DNA of 64,000 bases from Phytophthora sp. 'mugwort'. Its lineage: Eukaryota > Oomycota > Peronosporomycetes > Peronosporales > Peronosporaceae. The DNA lies in the NCBI GenBank assembly GCA_033558025.1, contig JAUCEF010000006.1:2232001-2296000 (forward strand), given 5' to 3'. The notes beneath the pieces are model-generated. The model saw only the letters and a program-made list of their open reading frames with translations, was not told the DNA's origin and ran no database searches. Of this stretch, positions 24,041 through 35,257 are shown piece by piece (position 1 is the stretch's first letter; every line of letters starts with the position of its first letter). Both the position numbers and the translations under genes were made by a program.

Positions 24041-24914
24041 TTGGGGTTCGGAGTTGATGTAGGCGTAGAAGTCAGGGTGGGGCGAATCGCAGTCGTCTTG
24101 GATATGCCAAACGAGTAGCCGAGCAGCAACGCATTCATAGCGTTGTCGTCTCAGTGTACTGAATGGTTGAGAGAAAGGGAATTGATTGGCTACAATTTTG
24201 TATAGGGTTGCACTGTGAGGTGAAAAGCATAACCCCGTTGTAATGCCTTTTCGAATGTAATATCAATACGTCGTTAATTGTACCGCACCTAGCGCAATCC
24301 AAACAAAACCCGCTTGACTTGAGACTGCTCACGTATCGATTCGTCCCCAAACCCGCCCAAATCCTTAAAATCTGACACGTAAGGGCGATCGTAGGCTTCA
24401 TATACTACCGCAGTTAGGGCGGCAGGCGCAAGGGCGAGGTTAACAACCAGGTAACCGAATGATAGAAGAGGGGATTGGCGTTGGGCGCCATTTCAAAAAT
24501 GCATCGCGGATGGATGTAACACACACATTGTTTATTTATCTTCGCATTTGTATTGATCGACATTTGGAAACGACAATTGTGACGGCCTATTTACATCCCT
24601 TGTATTCGGGAACTGCGTAGTTCCGGCGCAGTGACCCGAATTAACATCGTTAAGATTGATGCTTGAATAGCATTCTTCCCCGCGACCTTGGAGGGCAACT
24701 GCGTCCTCATCACCAGCGAGTGACTATCAGCAGGGAACCCGACAACATCACTTGTACCTACTGAACAAAAAGAAAGAAATAGCGCGAGGCTAGCTCGTAT
24801 CCAAGCAAAAACAATATAAGCAGAGACAACACCAAGCGATTTTTATCAGCGGAAACAAGGGGTATTACGTTGTTAGCAACCTAAATGCACGCGTCGACGC
24901 TTGTCACGTCCCAG
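24041..24914. other. No recognised gene
   Basis: Short frames on both strands without family resemblance, between two transposon relics. Confidence 0.4.
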
Positions 24915-26610
24915 TACTGCTCGTTCACCTTAAGATACAGAACCATTTCCAAGGTGAACGGAGACAAACGGTTACTCTCGTACGACACGCCATATGTGCC
25001 ATGCTAAAGAGCCGCTCGACGACGTTGGACGCCAGAGGAATATCGTATAATAGGACATAGTCACTTGGCCCTTCGACGAGTTTTTGACGCTTGAGAATTC
25101 TGTCGGCGAAGCCGAGGTTTGTGACCTCAGCATTCCCGACAACGTTCATGGGACCCCGCGTAAATGGCTGAAGGGTCAAGCGCTCGGCCCACGTGAGCGA
25201 CTCCGCGAGGCCACCGTGCACCTTCACCACTCCAGCCTCGGACGTAGGCGAATGGACGATGGACGCATCTGATTAACAAGTGAATAATTAGCAACTGGAG
25301 ATAGCCATAGTGACTGCGAAATGCCTACCTAGATAATTGGCAAAATCCAGCCTGACTTCCAGCAGTCCGTAGAGCAGGTCCCGCGCGTCCAGCAAGCTGA
25401 GTGATATCGGACTGTAACTTCTTTGAGACAGACGCCACGTCTGCCAGCTGTACCAGCAGCGGCTTAAGCCTTTAGTTAGCGGCCGGGGACGGCATGGCTT
25501 CGGCTAGCTCTTCATCGTCCGCGCTGATAAACTCGCGAAGCTCGAAATAGCGCGCCAGCGTAGAGTAGGTCGAGCCCTAGCGCGTCTCATGGCGCAATTT
25601 CGGTCGCAGCGATGCCTTCTGTCTATTGGTCCATACAAAAGCAAAAATCTTAGTTACGAGGTGGAGACCGTAAATGAAGTAAACACGTACCTTAATTGCA
25701 GCTTGGGTAATCGTGCGCAGGCGCTTCCATGAGTGTCGGAACTTGCTGCAGGTCATCGTCACACGGCGCAAGCATGCTGCGCACGGCCAGGTTGATACGA
25801 TGGCTGGCGCACCAACCAACTACGAGATACCCATCATCCTGGCCTGCCGCTCGTTTACAGAGCAGTTATCGCCAATAAGAAATATCACGTTAGACAGGTC
25901 CTTACCGAAAAATGACAGGAACGCTGCCAGCGCAGCCATGTGCGTCTCCGTTGAGAGTGTCGTCGGGGCCGTTAATAATCGGCGCCATGAACTCCGCTGC
26001 TGCCCCCTACGCAGCAGCGGAGTTCATGCGCTCGTAGCACGCATAGGCAACGAGGAAGTGCTCGCTCCTGTGCGCCCATCCGTCGATACTCACGCCAAAC
26101 TTAGGCGTGAGCTCAGCCCCGATGCATCGCTCTACCGCCTTGTTGACTTCTTCATGTCAAGAGTAAGTGTTTCTCACAGATCTTCGCCAAGTTGGTGTAT
26201 CCTACATGAAGAAGGTTGTGTTAGACTAAGATTCGGGTGAAACTCACTAATTACGAAACACTACCTCCTTGATGTCTCCATCTCAACAGATGAAAACGGG
26301 AGATTCCCCTTCACGACCCAGGAGGCAGGCATACCTGTTGGAAGCCTTCTGGTGAATGCACGGGAGTAATGTCCCGGTGGCAGCCCCCATCTCGGCCTCG
26401 AAGCGGCCATGGTCGGACCGCACATGGGACACCAGGTTTGTGTACCTCGCTTTGGGCACATGCTTCCGCATCTTCCTGCAGACCTTGCAGATTTGGAAGC
26501 CAGTAGGGCCCCCGTCTTCGGTAAGGAGGGGCTAAGTAGAATGATGCAATCTGCTTCGGCGTGAACTTGCTCTTCGATTGGTGTGAGGCAACGAACAAGA
26601 AGTCCATGGA
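24915..26610 (-). mobile_element. hAT-type transposon relic (BED finger to C-terminal dimerisation domain)
   Basis: Read leftwards from about 26610: a BED-like zinc finger (FQICKVCRKMRKH, then SHVRSDHG) at about 26500-26380. A core segment follows with VGAPAIVSTWPCAAC (usual context of a Cys/His pair) and SKFRHSWKRLRTITQAA at about 25830-25690. The hAT C-terminal dimerisation block PLASNVVERLFSMAHMACR lies at about 25045-24985. Many stops and frame changes lie between, so it is a pseudogene. A perfect hairpin (25987-26027) lies in the middle. Confidence 0.65.
25987..26027. repeat. Perfect 17-bp inverted repeat with 7-nt loop
   Basis: The arms at 25987-26003 and 26011-26027 are exactly complementary around CCCCTAC. 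It sits inside the dead hAT transposase region. Confidence 0.85.
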
Positions 26611-27179
26611 ATCGTAATGAGGTGATCTCTAGGTTAGAGATGCAATTTCCAAATGAGCAGCTCGTAGGTTTTTCGGATGTTGTGTAGCTTACGGCCAACC
26701 ATGAAGCGTTGGTTGTCGCTAGCCAAGGAAATGATTTGTGTGACTGCACTCACAAACCGCAAATACACAACGGTACATCACCAAATACATAAATACGATA
26801 CTTACGGAACATACAAAAAGCATATTTCCCATAAATATATATATATTGGGTTCCCTGTTCATCAGACAGGCGGCATGACCTGCTGTGTTTTTCGTTTGCC
26901 TGTAGATCGAGAGCAGGCTATTATGTTTATTTATCCGCGGCCCGCATCTTTTAATAGCAGCATTTTCTAGAAAACCGCACGGATTGCGCGTCCCTTGAGA
27001 AATTCCTCTTGGCTACACGGCTACAGTCTCTCCTCCCACACACAATTATCAGCGGAGAACACCAGAGCTCGATCGGTTATCATTATTGCCAAAATATCAA
27101 CTTCACAAGGGAGAGACGAACGACCACCCACTCCTGAATCCGCGCCATTCCCCGCACGGTTCCTCTCACAAGCACGACA
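26611..27179. other. No recognised gene; AT-rich patch near 26835
   Basis: Spacer between the hAT and pogo relics. A short (TA)n stretch lies near 26837-26849. No coding signal seen. Confidence 0.4.
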
Positions 27180-28783
27180 GCATGCCCTCCAAGACGCCCA
27201 GGCTTCGTACAGGCAACCTCACCCAAAAGTAAAAGCGCCTGCTGGTTGAAAAGCATATTCGCGAGCTGAAACTCACGCAAAATCAGCTGAGGGAGTGGTG
27301 CCGCGTCCACTTTCAACTGGTAAAGGCCCCCGCGGAGGCTACAAAATATCTGGCATGCTCACTCTGAGATCCTTGATGCCGTGGTGGGAGATGACCGCAA
27401 AATGAACCACACCGTCGCGAATCCAGCCCTCGACGACGCTTTGAAGCTCTGGGTGCTTGCGCAGCAGGCTAACTGTGTCCCCTTTTCAGACGCTCGCTTT
27501 TAAACAAAAGCCCGTAGCCTCTTCGAAAAAATGCAGCAGATCGGATTGATTGCGAGCGAGGTGGAGCCCCCCCAAGTTCTCAAACGGCTGGCTTCGACGT
27601 TCGAGAGCCGTCACGATTTCAAGGACATAAGCCTTCACGGTGAGGCCGCGTCCAACGACCTTGCTACCGTGATTCGTGGTCTACCAGCGATTATTAGTAA
27701 GGTCACTAAATATGCACCTGACGATGTTTACAATTTTAACGAAACTGGACTGTTCTACCGACACGCGCCATCGAGGACGATCGGGCGAAAGGACGGCAAC
27801 GCTGGTAGGGTGAAGCAGGACAAGTCGAGGGTAACGATCGGGCTGATGGTCAATATGACAGGACAGATGGCCGAACCACTTGTTATCGGAACGGCGAAGA
27901 AGCCACATGCTTTTCGAAAGAAAAAGCCTCGCCAATTGGGATTTCACTATTACTACTCGAACAGGAAGGCATGGATGACCACCGTTGTGTTTAGGGACTG
28001 GGAGACTAGTCTAAATACGAAGATGATCTGCCAGGACCGTCACATCCTTTTGCTTGCCGATAACGCCTCGTTGCATGCTGCGTTTCAATTGTCGAACGTC
28101 GAAATTATTTTTCTCCCGCCCAACACGACCTCAGTATTACAACTGCTGGATGCAGGTGTAATTCGCTGCTTGAAGGCGCATTACAGACGGCTGCACCTTG
28201 CTCACGCTATAGAGCTGGCTGGGCTGGCCCAGCGTGACTGGTCCAAGGTAGATCTTTCTGCAAGCGATGCAGTGGTCACAGCAAGCCTGGGAGGAAGTCC
28301 CTCTCTCAGCGGTAGTGAACTGCTGGAGACACTGCAAATTGGCTTCCAACCCCTCTCACATTGACCGCCCGTACCTAAGGGCTATCCAGGTTGCAGAGGA
28401 GGAATCTGTGAAGCAGATTCAAGGCTGCATGCGCTTGTTAAAGCTCCCGTCGGAGATTTCAATTGACAACTTGCTCCGTCCGGCTGACGAGAATGCAGTT
28501 CACTGTGACTACCGCGACGACACTGTTGTCGAGTTCTGCTGCGCTACGAGCACATGCCTAGACTCCGACTGCTGCAGCGATCAAGATGAATCGCCTCCAG
28601 TACCGACCGACAGTTACTGAAGCTGCCAATTTGATTCTGAGGTACATCGCGGCGAATGAGAGCGGCAATGATGGCGTGGTTCCCACTCGCCGCTTCCTGT
28701 CTCGTCGTCTCGTGGAGCTACGAGCGAAGTCGATCACATCCAGGAAGCAGCAAGCTATCCCGCACCACTTTAAATTTGTCTAG
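27180..28783 (+). mobile_element. pogo/Tigger-like transposase pseudogene with long intact core
   Basis: The 277-codon open core (27531-28364) covers most of a DDE_1 transposase: VYNFNETGLFYRHAPS, KSRVTIGLMVNMTG, KPHAFRKKKPRQLGFHY, HILLLADNASLH (second Asp), IIFLPPNTTSVLQ and LLDAGVIRCLKAHYRR (third Asp). The first catalytic position reads Asn-Glu-Thr where Asp-Glu-Thr is usual. The N-terminal helix-turn-helix (starting near 27181, MPSKTPRLRTGN) has in-frame stops at about 27229 and 27366. Past residue 240 the frame shifts (28267-28620, then 28586-28783). The element is therefore dead, although the core is unusually well kept. Confidence 0.8.
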
Positions 28784-29151
28784 TATAGCCGATATTTGCT
28801 TGCAGAATGCAATCACTTATCAGCACTGAGAGGTATTATTATCAAGCGAAAACGTTTATTTACCGCACGCGGGGGATGCTAGGATTGAAAAATCTAACCA
28901 CTTTTCATGTCGTATCAATTAAGAAGGGTTCAATTTTGGGAGGGGAGACTGTACTAGTACCATTTTTTTTAGAATACCATTTATTCAATCAGCATTAGAA
29001 TTATTTTATTTATTTATTTTGAATTTAATACTACTTTCAATTTTTAATCGTTTCTGCACGTGAAAACGGGTTTCAGTTTTCACCAATGAAAGGATGCGCG
29101 TGCTTTGATTGGATCGAAACCACGCAATATTTTGAGCATATCCACCCGCCT
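28784..29151. other. AT-rich spacer upstream of CCDC124
   Basis: No gene seen; A/T-rich with homopolymer runs around 28960-29050. The right end is the proximal promoter of CCDC124. Confidence 0.45.
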
Positions 29152-29159
29152 CTCAGTTC
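29152..29159 (+). promoter_or_regulatory. Initiator-like element of CCDC124
   Basis: CTCAGTTC fits the oomycete initiator consensus YTCANTYY exactly and lies 31 nt before the ATG, the usual spacing for transcription start in these organisms. Confidence 0.5.
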
Positions 29160-29190
29160 ACAATACCTGTCACTACTAATCCTAATCGTC

Positions 29191-30052
29191 ATGGGTAAGA
29201 AGCAGGGGGGCATGAACACGAAAGTGGAGGCCGCCAATGCCAAGAAGGCTGCCGCGAAGGCGACCAAGGACGCGGCCAAGGCCGCCGCAGCCGCCGCCAC
29301 TGAATCCGCTGAGTGGTCCAAGGGTTCTGACACGCGCGCCGAGAAGCGCCGCCAGGAGGAAGAGCGCAGGCGAGCTGAGCAGGAGGCCAAGAAGGCCGAA
29401 AAACAGAAGCTGCTGGCTCTGGAGGAACACGCGCTGGACGAGGACAAGCACGCCATCCGTAAACAGAAGAAGACCAAGGAGGCGGCCAAACCTTGGGAAG
29501 AGGCACTCAAGCCTGCGGTTAAAAAGAGCAGCCGTGGCTCCAAGAAGCTCTCGACCTTCGCGGCGCTCCAGTTCAATGACGACAGCAATGAGAAGCTCAC
29601 GCAGGCCGAGATGACCGCACTTAGAGAGGCCGAGGCGGCCCGCACAGCAGGCAAACCAGGTAAGAAGGCCATTAAGTTCGAGAACAACTTCCAGGTCAAC
29701 AGGAACAGGGACCAGGAGGATCCAACGGAGGCGCGCAGTTTAGACGCGGCGCTGGACCTGCTCACTGTGGGTGACAAGGATCCGGAAAAGCACCCGGAGC
29801 GCAGAGCGAAGGCAGCTTACAAGGCTTACGAAGAAGTTATGATGCCGCAGGTCAAGGAGGACTACCCTGGCCTGAAATTGTCGCAGTACAAGCATAAGCT
29901 TAGCGAGATGGTAAGGCGATCGTTGCTTTTGGAGGTTTACCGGTGGTATGCTGACTGTTTTGCTATGTTGATGTGGTGGTGTGTAGTGGCGCCGTTCTCC
30001 AGACAACCCGCTGAACCAGGAATGCTTGGCGTACAACGCTAAGAAATTTTAG
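29191..30052 (+). CDS. CCDC124: CCDC124-family ribosome-associated coiled-coil protein
   Basis: Two exons, 29191-29910 and 29987-30052, joined by a 76-nt GT-AG intron; the product is 261 aa. The N-terminal half (residues 10-110) is a highly charged Ala/Lys/Glu coiled coil. The conserved C-terminal part contains SLDAALDLL, PEKHPERRAKAAYKAYEE, KLSQYKHKLSEMW and, from the second exon, RRSPDNPLNQ, the family signature. CCDC124/Lso2-type proteins bind idle 80S ribosomes and help restart translation; the human protein is also centrosomal. The second exon is required: without it the signature is lost. The 29191 ATG follows an initiator at 29152 and opens MGKKQGGMN, a usual start for the family. The gene stands alone among transposons. 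Confidence 0.93.
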
Positions 30053-30540
30053 GTATGCTCGCCCGACGTGTTGGCATCTGTTGGAAACCAACTTAGATGA
30101 GGTGCTAACAGCTGAGATTAGCCGAACTACGGAGTACGAAATAGTACAGTTTACTGTTAGCAAATACTTGTCGTAGTAGCTGAGCGACACTCCTTCACGA
30201 CAATGAATTTCGATTCTTTTTGCAATGGCAAGTGTCCTCCCGTTACTGCTGATGGCCTTTATTTATTGCTACTTCCTCTGGTTGGAAATGATGGAAACTT
30301 GAACTTTCAGATTGGATTTCAAAGTATCCCGTTTGACGTTTTTCGATTTGATTGGCTTATATTCAAGCTCTACGTATCTTCTACTGGGCCATACCTTCCT
30401 TCACTGGCACGATTGAATCATCAGAAGCGGAGCTACAGCCGAAACCACGAGTCGTCTCGGGTATTCGCATTCCTGAAATCCCGCCACGGCTTACAACAGC
30501 ACACAGCAGCGCTCCCAACGTATCAATGGGGACCCTTAAC
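30053..30540. other. Spacer, no recognised gene
   Basis: Presumed 3' flank of CCDC124, then unassigned sequence up to the Tc1-like relic. The frame 30203-30583 has no family resemblance. Confidence 0.4.
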
Positions 30541-30544
30541 GACA

Positions 30545-31509
30545 ACGCGAATGCATCATTCAGGAGCTCCTAGTTCGCAGTAATGGCGGCAAGCTGCCAC
30601 ACGGCGCCAAGCAGAGGTCGCCCGTATGTTCAAGTGCAACCCGTCTGCAATAACGAAGATCTGGGCTCGCTACCAGTCTACATCGCAGGAGAAGCGACTT
30701 CGAAGGAGAAGCCCCACCGACACACAGTCGTTGTAGCAAGAACTTTATTACGAAGACGATGTTTCTCGCGGCCGTTGCTCGCCTTCGGTTAGGTCCTCTT
30801 ACTAGTTATAGTTTCTGTTAACCTTTTTAAACCGATATCGATTTTAGTATTGACACTGCATCTGGGACGGCAAGCTTGGTATCTGTGCATTCATGGAGGA
30901 GTACATTGCGCAGCGTACGAGTAAATATCGGACCAAGGGAACGCTGTGTGTGCGCAACATCGAAAGCGTCACACCTGACGACAAAGAGTACCTGCTGATT
31001 TGTTGGATCCCTTCCATCAAGGAAAAGTGGCCCGCGACGGACCGCTCACAGCCAACTTTGATACAGCAAGATAACGCCAAGCCTCATGTGTCACCGTTCG
31101 ACTCAAGAGATCGTCACTGCAGGCTCAGCAGACGGCGGGTTTATCAGGCTCAACTCACCAGATTACAACAAAACGTAGACTTGGGACTGTTTGCTTCTAT
31201 CCAGTCCATCCGGTACCGGCATTCAGTTCGCGGTATCAACAACCTAATTGATATAGTCGAGCGCGTATGAAGAACACAGTAAGACAACCCAAGATAACAT
31301 GCTCCTCACGTTGCAGGTGTGCATTGTGTATGCTGGAAGCAGAGGGAGGAAACGAGTACAAAATCCCACACCAGTCGAAGGAAAACTACGCAGAACGGGA
31401 CTGGTGCCTCGTGTTCGTAGGTGTGATCGCGCAGTACGAACGTTCATGTCAGCTGCTGAGAGGCGCTGGTCACATCTGTAGCAGTTGGTTCCCTGGTAAC
31501 TCTCACTAG
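30545..31509 (+). mobile_element. Tc1/mariner-like transposon relic
   Basis: Near 30610-30690 a frame gives VARMFKCNPSAITKIWARYQ, a Tc1-type helix-turn-helix. The frame 30893-31270 gives the catalytic core: TKGTLCVRNIES, IKEKWPATD, IQQDNAKPHV (second catalytic Asp) and, after a frame change, NSPDYN and DLGLFASIQSIRY. At 31300-31400 the C-terminal GGNEYKIPH block follows. The part with the first catalytic Asp is missing or scrambled, and several frameshifts occur, so it is inactive. Confidence 0.65.
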
Positions 31510-32372
31510 TAATAGCTACCTTCCAACTATCAAACGGCATATCAGATAGTTTCCATCATTTCCAACCAGAGGAAGTACTAAGTATTAGAAGTAATACTGT
31601 AGAGTACAATACAGCGTACATCTCCTTGAATTTCCTGTGATACTAAAAAGGAAATCAGTGCTTACTTCACCTATTAGTTGCAGTCTCGGAGATGTCGAGA
31701 CCAGCACTGCTGCCGCTCACGAGAAGGCGGTGTTACTACTGAGTGTCTAGCCATGCGCTTCTATCCATGATACGCAGCCTTCAGCTGCTGGTATGTCCGT
31801 CCGCGTTTCGGACGCACAAGCGAGTATAATATATCATCACGCTGATCGACATGGACACCAAACAATCAGAGTATGCAAGACTAGGCACGCCCATGAATAC
31901 GGTCAGCATGGCGCGCCCGCCAGTGGACACCCGACAACACGATAATAGTAGGTCCATCAGCATAATCAACGCAATTCTTAAGACGTGCAACTTAGCTGGC
32001 GCAACTTGACAAATGGAGCAACATGTGACCTAAACTTAGATTCTTGTCGAGGAGGCGCCAGGCAAGTTCAGCTCTAAGGCCAGGCCTGAGTAACGACCAC
32101 GACGGGCGCCTTCGCCCACGGTTTTAATTCGGGAAGCCATCTACAAAGTGTCTATCGACAACCGAGCGATCTTTCAGGACACGTGTGGGTTCAGCGTCTG
32201 TTGCTGTTTTTTCCTCCACGCGAGCAGGAGTTTCTTCCATTTTGGAGCGAAGCCCCGTGACGGCAGCCCACACTGCTCTCAGTTTAGTTCTAGGCCCTCC
32301 GAGAACGCAGAACGATCTATCCACCGTCACTCACTACCAAGACAGACACTCACAGCACCAACAGAGACCGCC
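31510..32372. other. Repeat flank and 5' region of the PKA regulatory subunit gene
   Basis: 31510-32100 holds only short unassigned frames. 32100-32372 is the upstream region of the PKA gene. A GTCACTCA segment near 32326 partly fits the oomycete initiator and lies about 45 nt before the ATG. Confidence 0.4.
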
Positions 32373-33825
32373 ATGACGGACGCAGAGGGCGTACAGCAGG
32401 AACTGCAGGACTATCTGCACAAGAAGGGCATCAACACGCTCTTCATTAACCTCGTCGAGTCGCTACTGCTCGCCAAGCCTGAAAACCCCATTCTGCACAT
32501 CATCCAGTATTTGCAGACCAACTACCCGGAGGAGGCCACGCCTCGCCGCAAACCCGGGGCCAAGGACGACAACCCTGCGGCTTCGCCTCACGTGCAATGT
32601 ACGCGACTGTTGGGACTATAATGATGGGAAGAGAAAGAGAGACGAGAGAAGATTAACCATGTGTCTTGCCTGCCACTTGCAGATCACTCGGACGAGAGTG
32701 AGAGCGAAGACGAGGATGAAGGCGGAGACGCCGTGGGCGAGATCGCCGCCAGCGCGCCGCCACCTAAGATCATGGCCAAGGGACGGCGCACTTCGGTGTC
32801 CGCTGAAACCATCGACCCGTTGAGGTTAGTGACAGGGGTTGCTATATGTGAAGGTCGTCCTGTCTGATGCTGGGTTTAACTAACTTGACCTCTTGATGTT
32901 CTGTATGTGACGCGGCAGCGCTCGACAATTTGAGCGCGTGGTGCATCCCAAGTCTGCCGAGGAGAGGGAGGGCATTAGCCGCATGGTGGTTGAGAACATC
33001 CTGTTCAAATCGCTGGATGAGAAGCAGCATGAGATCGTTCTTGACGCCATGTTTCCGAAGGAGTTCGGGCCTGGCGACATCATCATCGAAGAAGGAGACG
33101 ACGGAGACAACTTCTACATCCTTGAAAGCGGCGTCTGCGAGGTCTATAAGGACAACGAACTCGTACAAACGGTGCGCTGCGCGTAGTGCGGCTTAGATGG
33201 GTATTAACGATGTTTTAGTGCTTACGCTTTTAGTTTACTGCTGTTTTGGTTAATGTAGTGCACAGAGGCGATGTCATTCGGCGAGCTGGCACTCATGTAT
33301 AACGCTCCGCGCGCTGCGACTGTGAAAGCGGTACAGCACTCGAAAGCATGGGCATTGGATCGACAGACGTTCAAGTTCATCATCATGGAGACGACATTAA
33401 AAAAACGCGAGGCACACAAGGGCTTTATTGAGCGCGTGCCACTGCTCGAGTCACTGAGCGAATACGAGCGTCTCACTGTTGCAGATGCTCTCAAGACAGA
33501 GGCGTTTAGTGACGGCGAAGTTATCATCTCACAGGGTGACGACGGTAACCTGTTTTACATTATTGAGGAAGGCACGGCAGTGTGTACAAAGCAACTCTCA
33601 CCTGCAGATCCACCGGTGGAAATGGGCGAACTCACATCAGGTGCATACTTCGGTGAAATCGCACTACTGACGACTCGACCACGCCAAGCAACAGTGACAG
33701 CCAAGGGCAAGGTCAAGTGCCTCACGTTGGACCGTAAAACGTTCAAGCGGGTTATGGGCCCGCTAGAAGACATCCTGAAGCGCAACATTGACAAGTACAA
33801 TTCGGTCATCGCCAACAACATTTAA
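32373..33825 (+). CDS. cAMP-dependent protein kinase regulatory subunit
   Basis: Four exons: 32373-32598, 32683-32824, 32919-33171 and 33259-33825, giving 395 aa. Residues 8-55 form the docking/dimerisation helix pair (LQDYLHKKGIN, then FINLVESLLL and ILHIIQYLQTN). An acidic linker precedes the inhibitor sequence GRRTSVS at about 109-115. Its Ser makes it a phosphorylatable (type II-like) inhibitor. Two cyclic-nucleotide domains follow. Their phosphate-binding cassettes are FGELALMYNAPRAAT (key Glu and Arg about 216 and 225) and FGEIALLTTRPRQAT (about 340 and 349). Both are complete, so both should bind a cyclic nucleotide. The protein holds the catalytic subunit inactive until cAMP binds. 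I chose the acceptor at 33258 because TGC-ACA-GAG restores the usual residues before AMSFGEL. Confidence 0.95.
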
Positions 33826-34253
33826 GCAGCAGAAGGAACAGGAAAGCGCACTAGCGCACCAATACATTTATACTCGCCCTCCAACCACCATCGCGATTGT
33901 CGAGAAGCAAAGGACGAAAGGATTAAGTAGCAGTATACCAACCGTACCATTGCTGCTGTCGACAAGCATAGTAAGTCGCTGAGGTGACGTTGATGCAGTT
34001 CCTACTGCGACAACTGTTAGCGTTCTCATATTTTCCTCTGCCCGATTAGGATTATCATATTCATATATTATTTTCATTCAGACGGCATGATGCCTCCGCC
34101 CATATTCATAGTAAGCGTAGGTCATCAAAGCAAACAATAAACAAGATTGTTCTGAGTAGCTTCTGCACATTTATTGATGTCCAGCATTGCTGCAGAATGG
34201 CGATATCTCTACACCGCCTTGCCGAAACCTCACATGCAACGGTGCTACACCGT
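33826..34253. other. Convergent 3' gap between PKA-R and HslV
   Basis: No gene seen. It holds the 3' ends of both neighbours. Confidence 0.5.
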
Positions 34254-35144
34254 TTACTCCTTCTTTTCCTCGCTCACGTCATCCTTGCCCTCCTCCAGCA
34301 TCTCCACAATAAAGTTCTCGTTCGTGTAGATGCAGATGTCGGCGGCAATCTTCATGGACTTGCGAGCGATCGTCTCGGCGTCCAGATCCTGGTCGATCAG
34401 AGCGCGAGCAGCAGCTGCAGTATTCAAGCAAAAATATTAATCCTCAACAAGTCAACAAACTCACGAGACTAAACTCCGGCGTACCTAGCGCGTAGGTGCC
34501 TCCCGAACCGATGCCGATAATGCCGTCGTGAGGCTCCAGCACGTCTCCGTTTCCCGTGAGCGTGTACGACTGCTTGAGGTCTGAGACGATGAGGATGGCC
34601 TCCAGATGACGCATGTACTTGTCCGTCCGCCAGGCCTTGGCCAGCTCCACGCACGAGCGGGTGAGCTGGCCCGGGTACTCATCCAGCTTGGCTTCCAGAC
34701 GCTCTATGAGCGTGAAGGCGTCGGCCGTGGAGCCGGCGAAGCCCGCCACGATGTGCTCACCGATACGACGCACCTTCTTGGCGTTGGGTTTGACCACGGT
34801 GCTGCCCAAGGAAACCTGGCCGTCCCCGATCAGGCACTGCTCCGAGTTTCGCCACCATGCAGCACGAATTAGCTCTCCATCGACTTCAATTTAGAAGCTA
34901 CAGAACATACCACTTTCCCGTTCTTGCGAACGCACAGGATCGTCGTGCCGTGCATCTAAAGCCCCATTAACATCACAATTAGTGGGGTTTGCAGGAATTT
35001 TAACTGGAATTTCGATGCGGACCGTACTGTGGGGGCGTCGGAGAAGCGCGCGACATGAGCGGCGCCAAAATTGGCGGTTGTGGCGGCCAGCGAGGGCGAC
35101 TGGCGTGCGCTCGAGGCAGCGCGAAACAGCGAGCGGGCCAGCAT
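34254..35144 (-). CDS. hslV: Mitochondrial HslV-type threonine protease subunit
   Basis: Four exons on the minus strand: 35144-35028, 34955-34911, 34836-34485 and 34414-34254; 224 aa. Exon 1 (39 residues, [16 protein letters not shown]) is rich in Arg, Ser and Ala without acids until its end, a typical mitochondrial presequence. The mature part starts just before the catalytic Thr in HGTTILCVR. It then follows bacterial HslV closely: [63 protein letters not shown] and ADICIYTN. HslV forms two stacked hexameric rings capped by the HslU unfoldase and degrades proteins in the matrix. It is found in bacteria and scattered protist mitochondria. HslU is not in this window. It is divergent from TRAPPC13 across 113 bp. 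Confidence 0.94.
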
Positions 35145-35166
35145 CTTGCTCTCTTGCTGACTGGGC

Positions 35167-35174
35167 GAATGAGC
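35167..35174 (-). promoter_or_regulatory. Initiator-like element of HslV
   Basis: On the minus strand CTCATTCG, about 22 nt before the HslV ATG, fits the TCATTC core of oomycete initiators with one mismatch at the last position. It lies in the 113-bp gap shared with TRAPPC13. Confidence 0.35.
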
Positions 35175-35257
35175 GGTGAAAGCGACTTGGTGTTCCGAAC
35201 GTAAGTAGGGTGGTACACGCATATTATGTCCTTCCCACACTTTTGTCATCAAACCCC

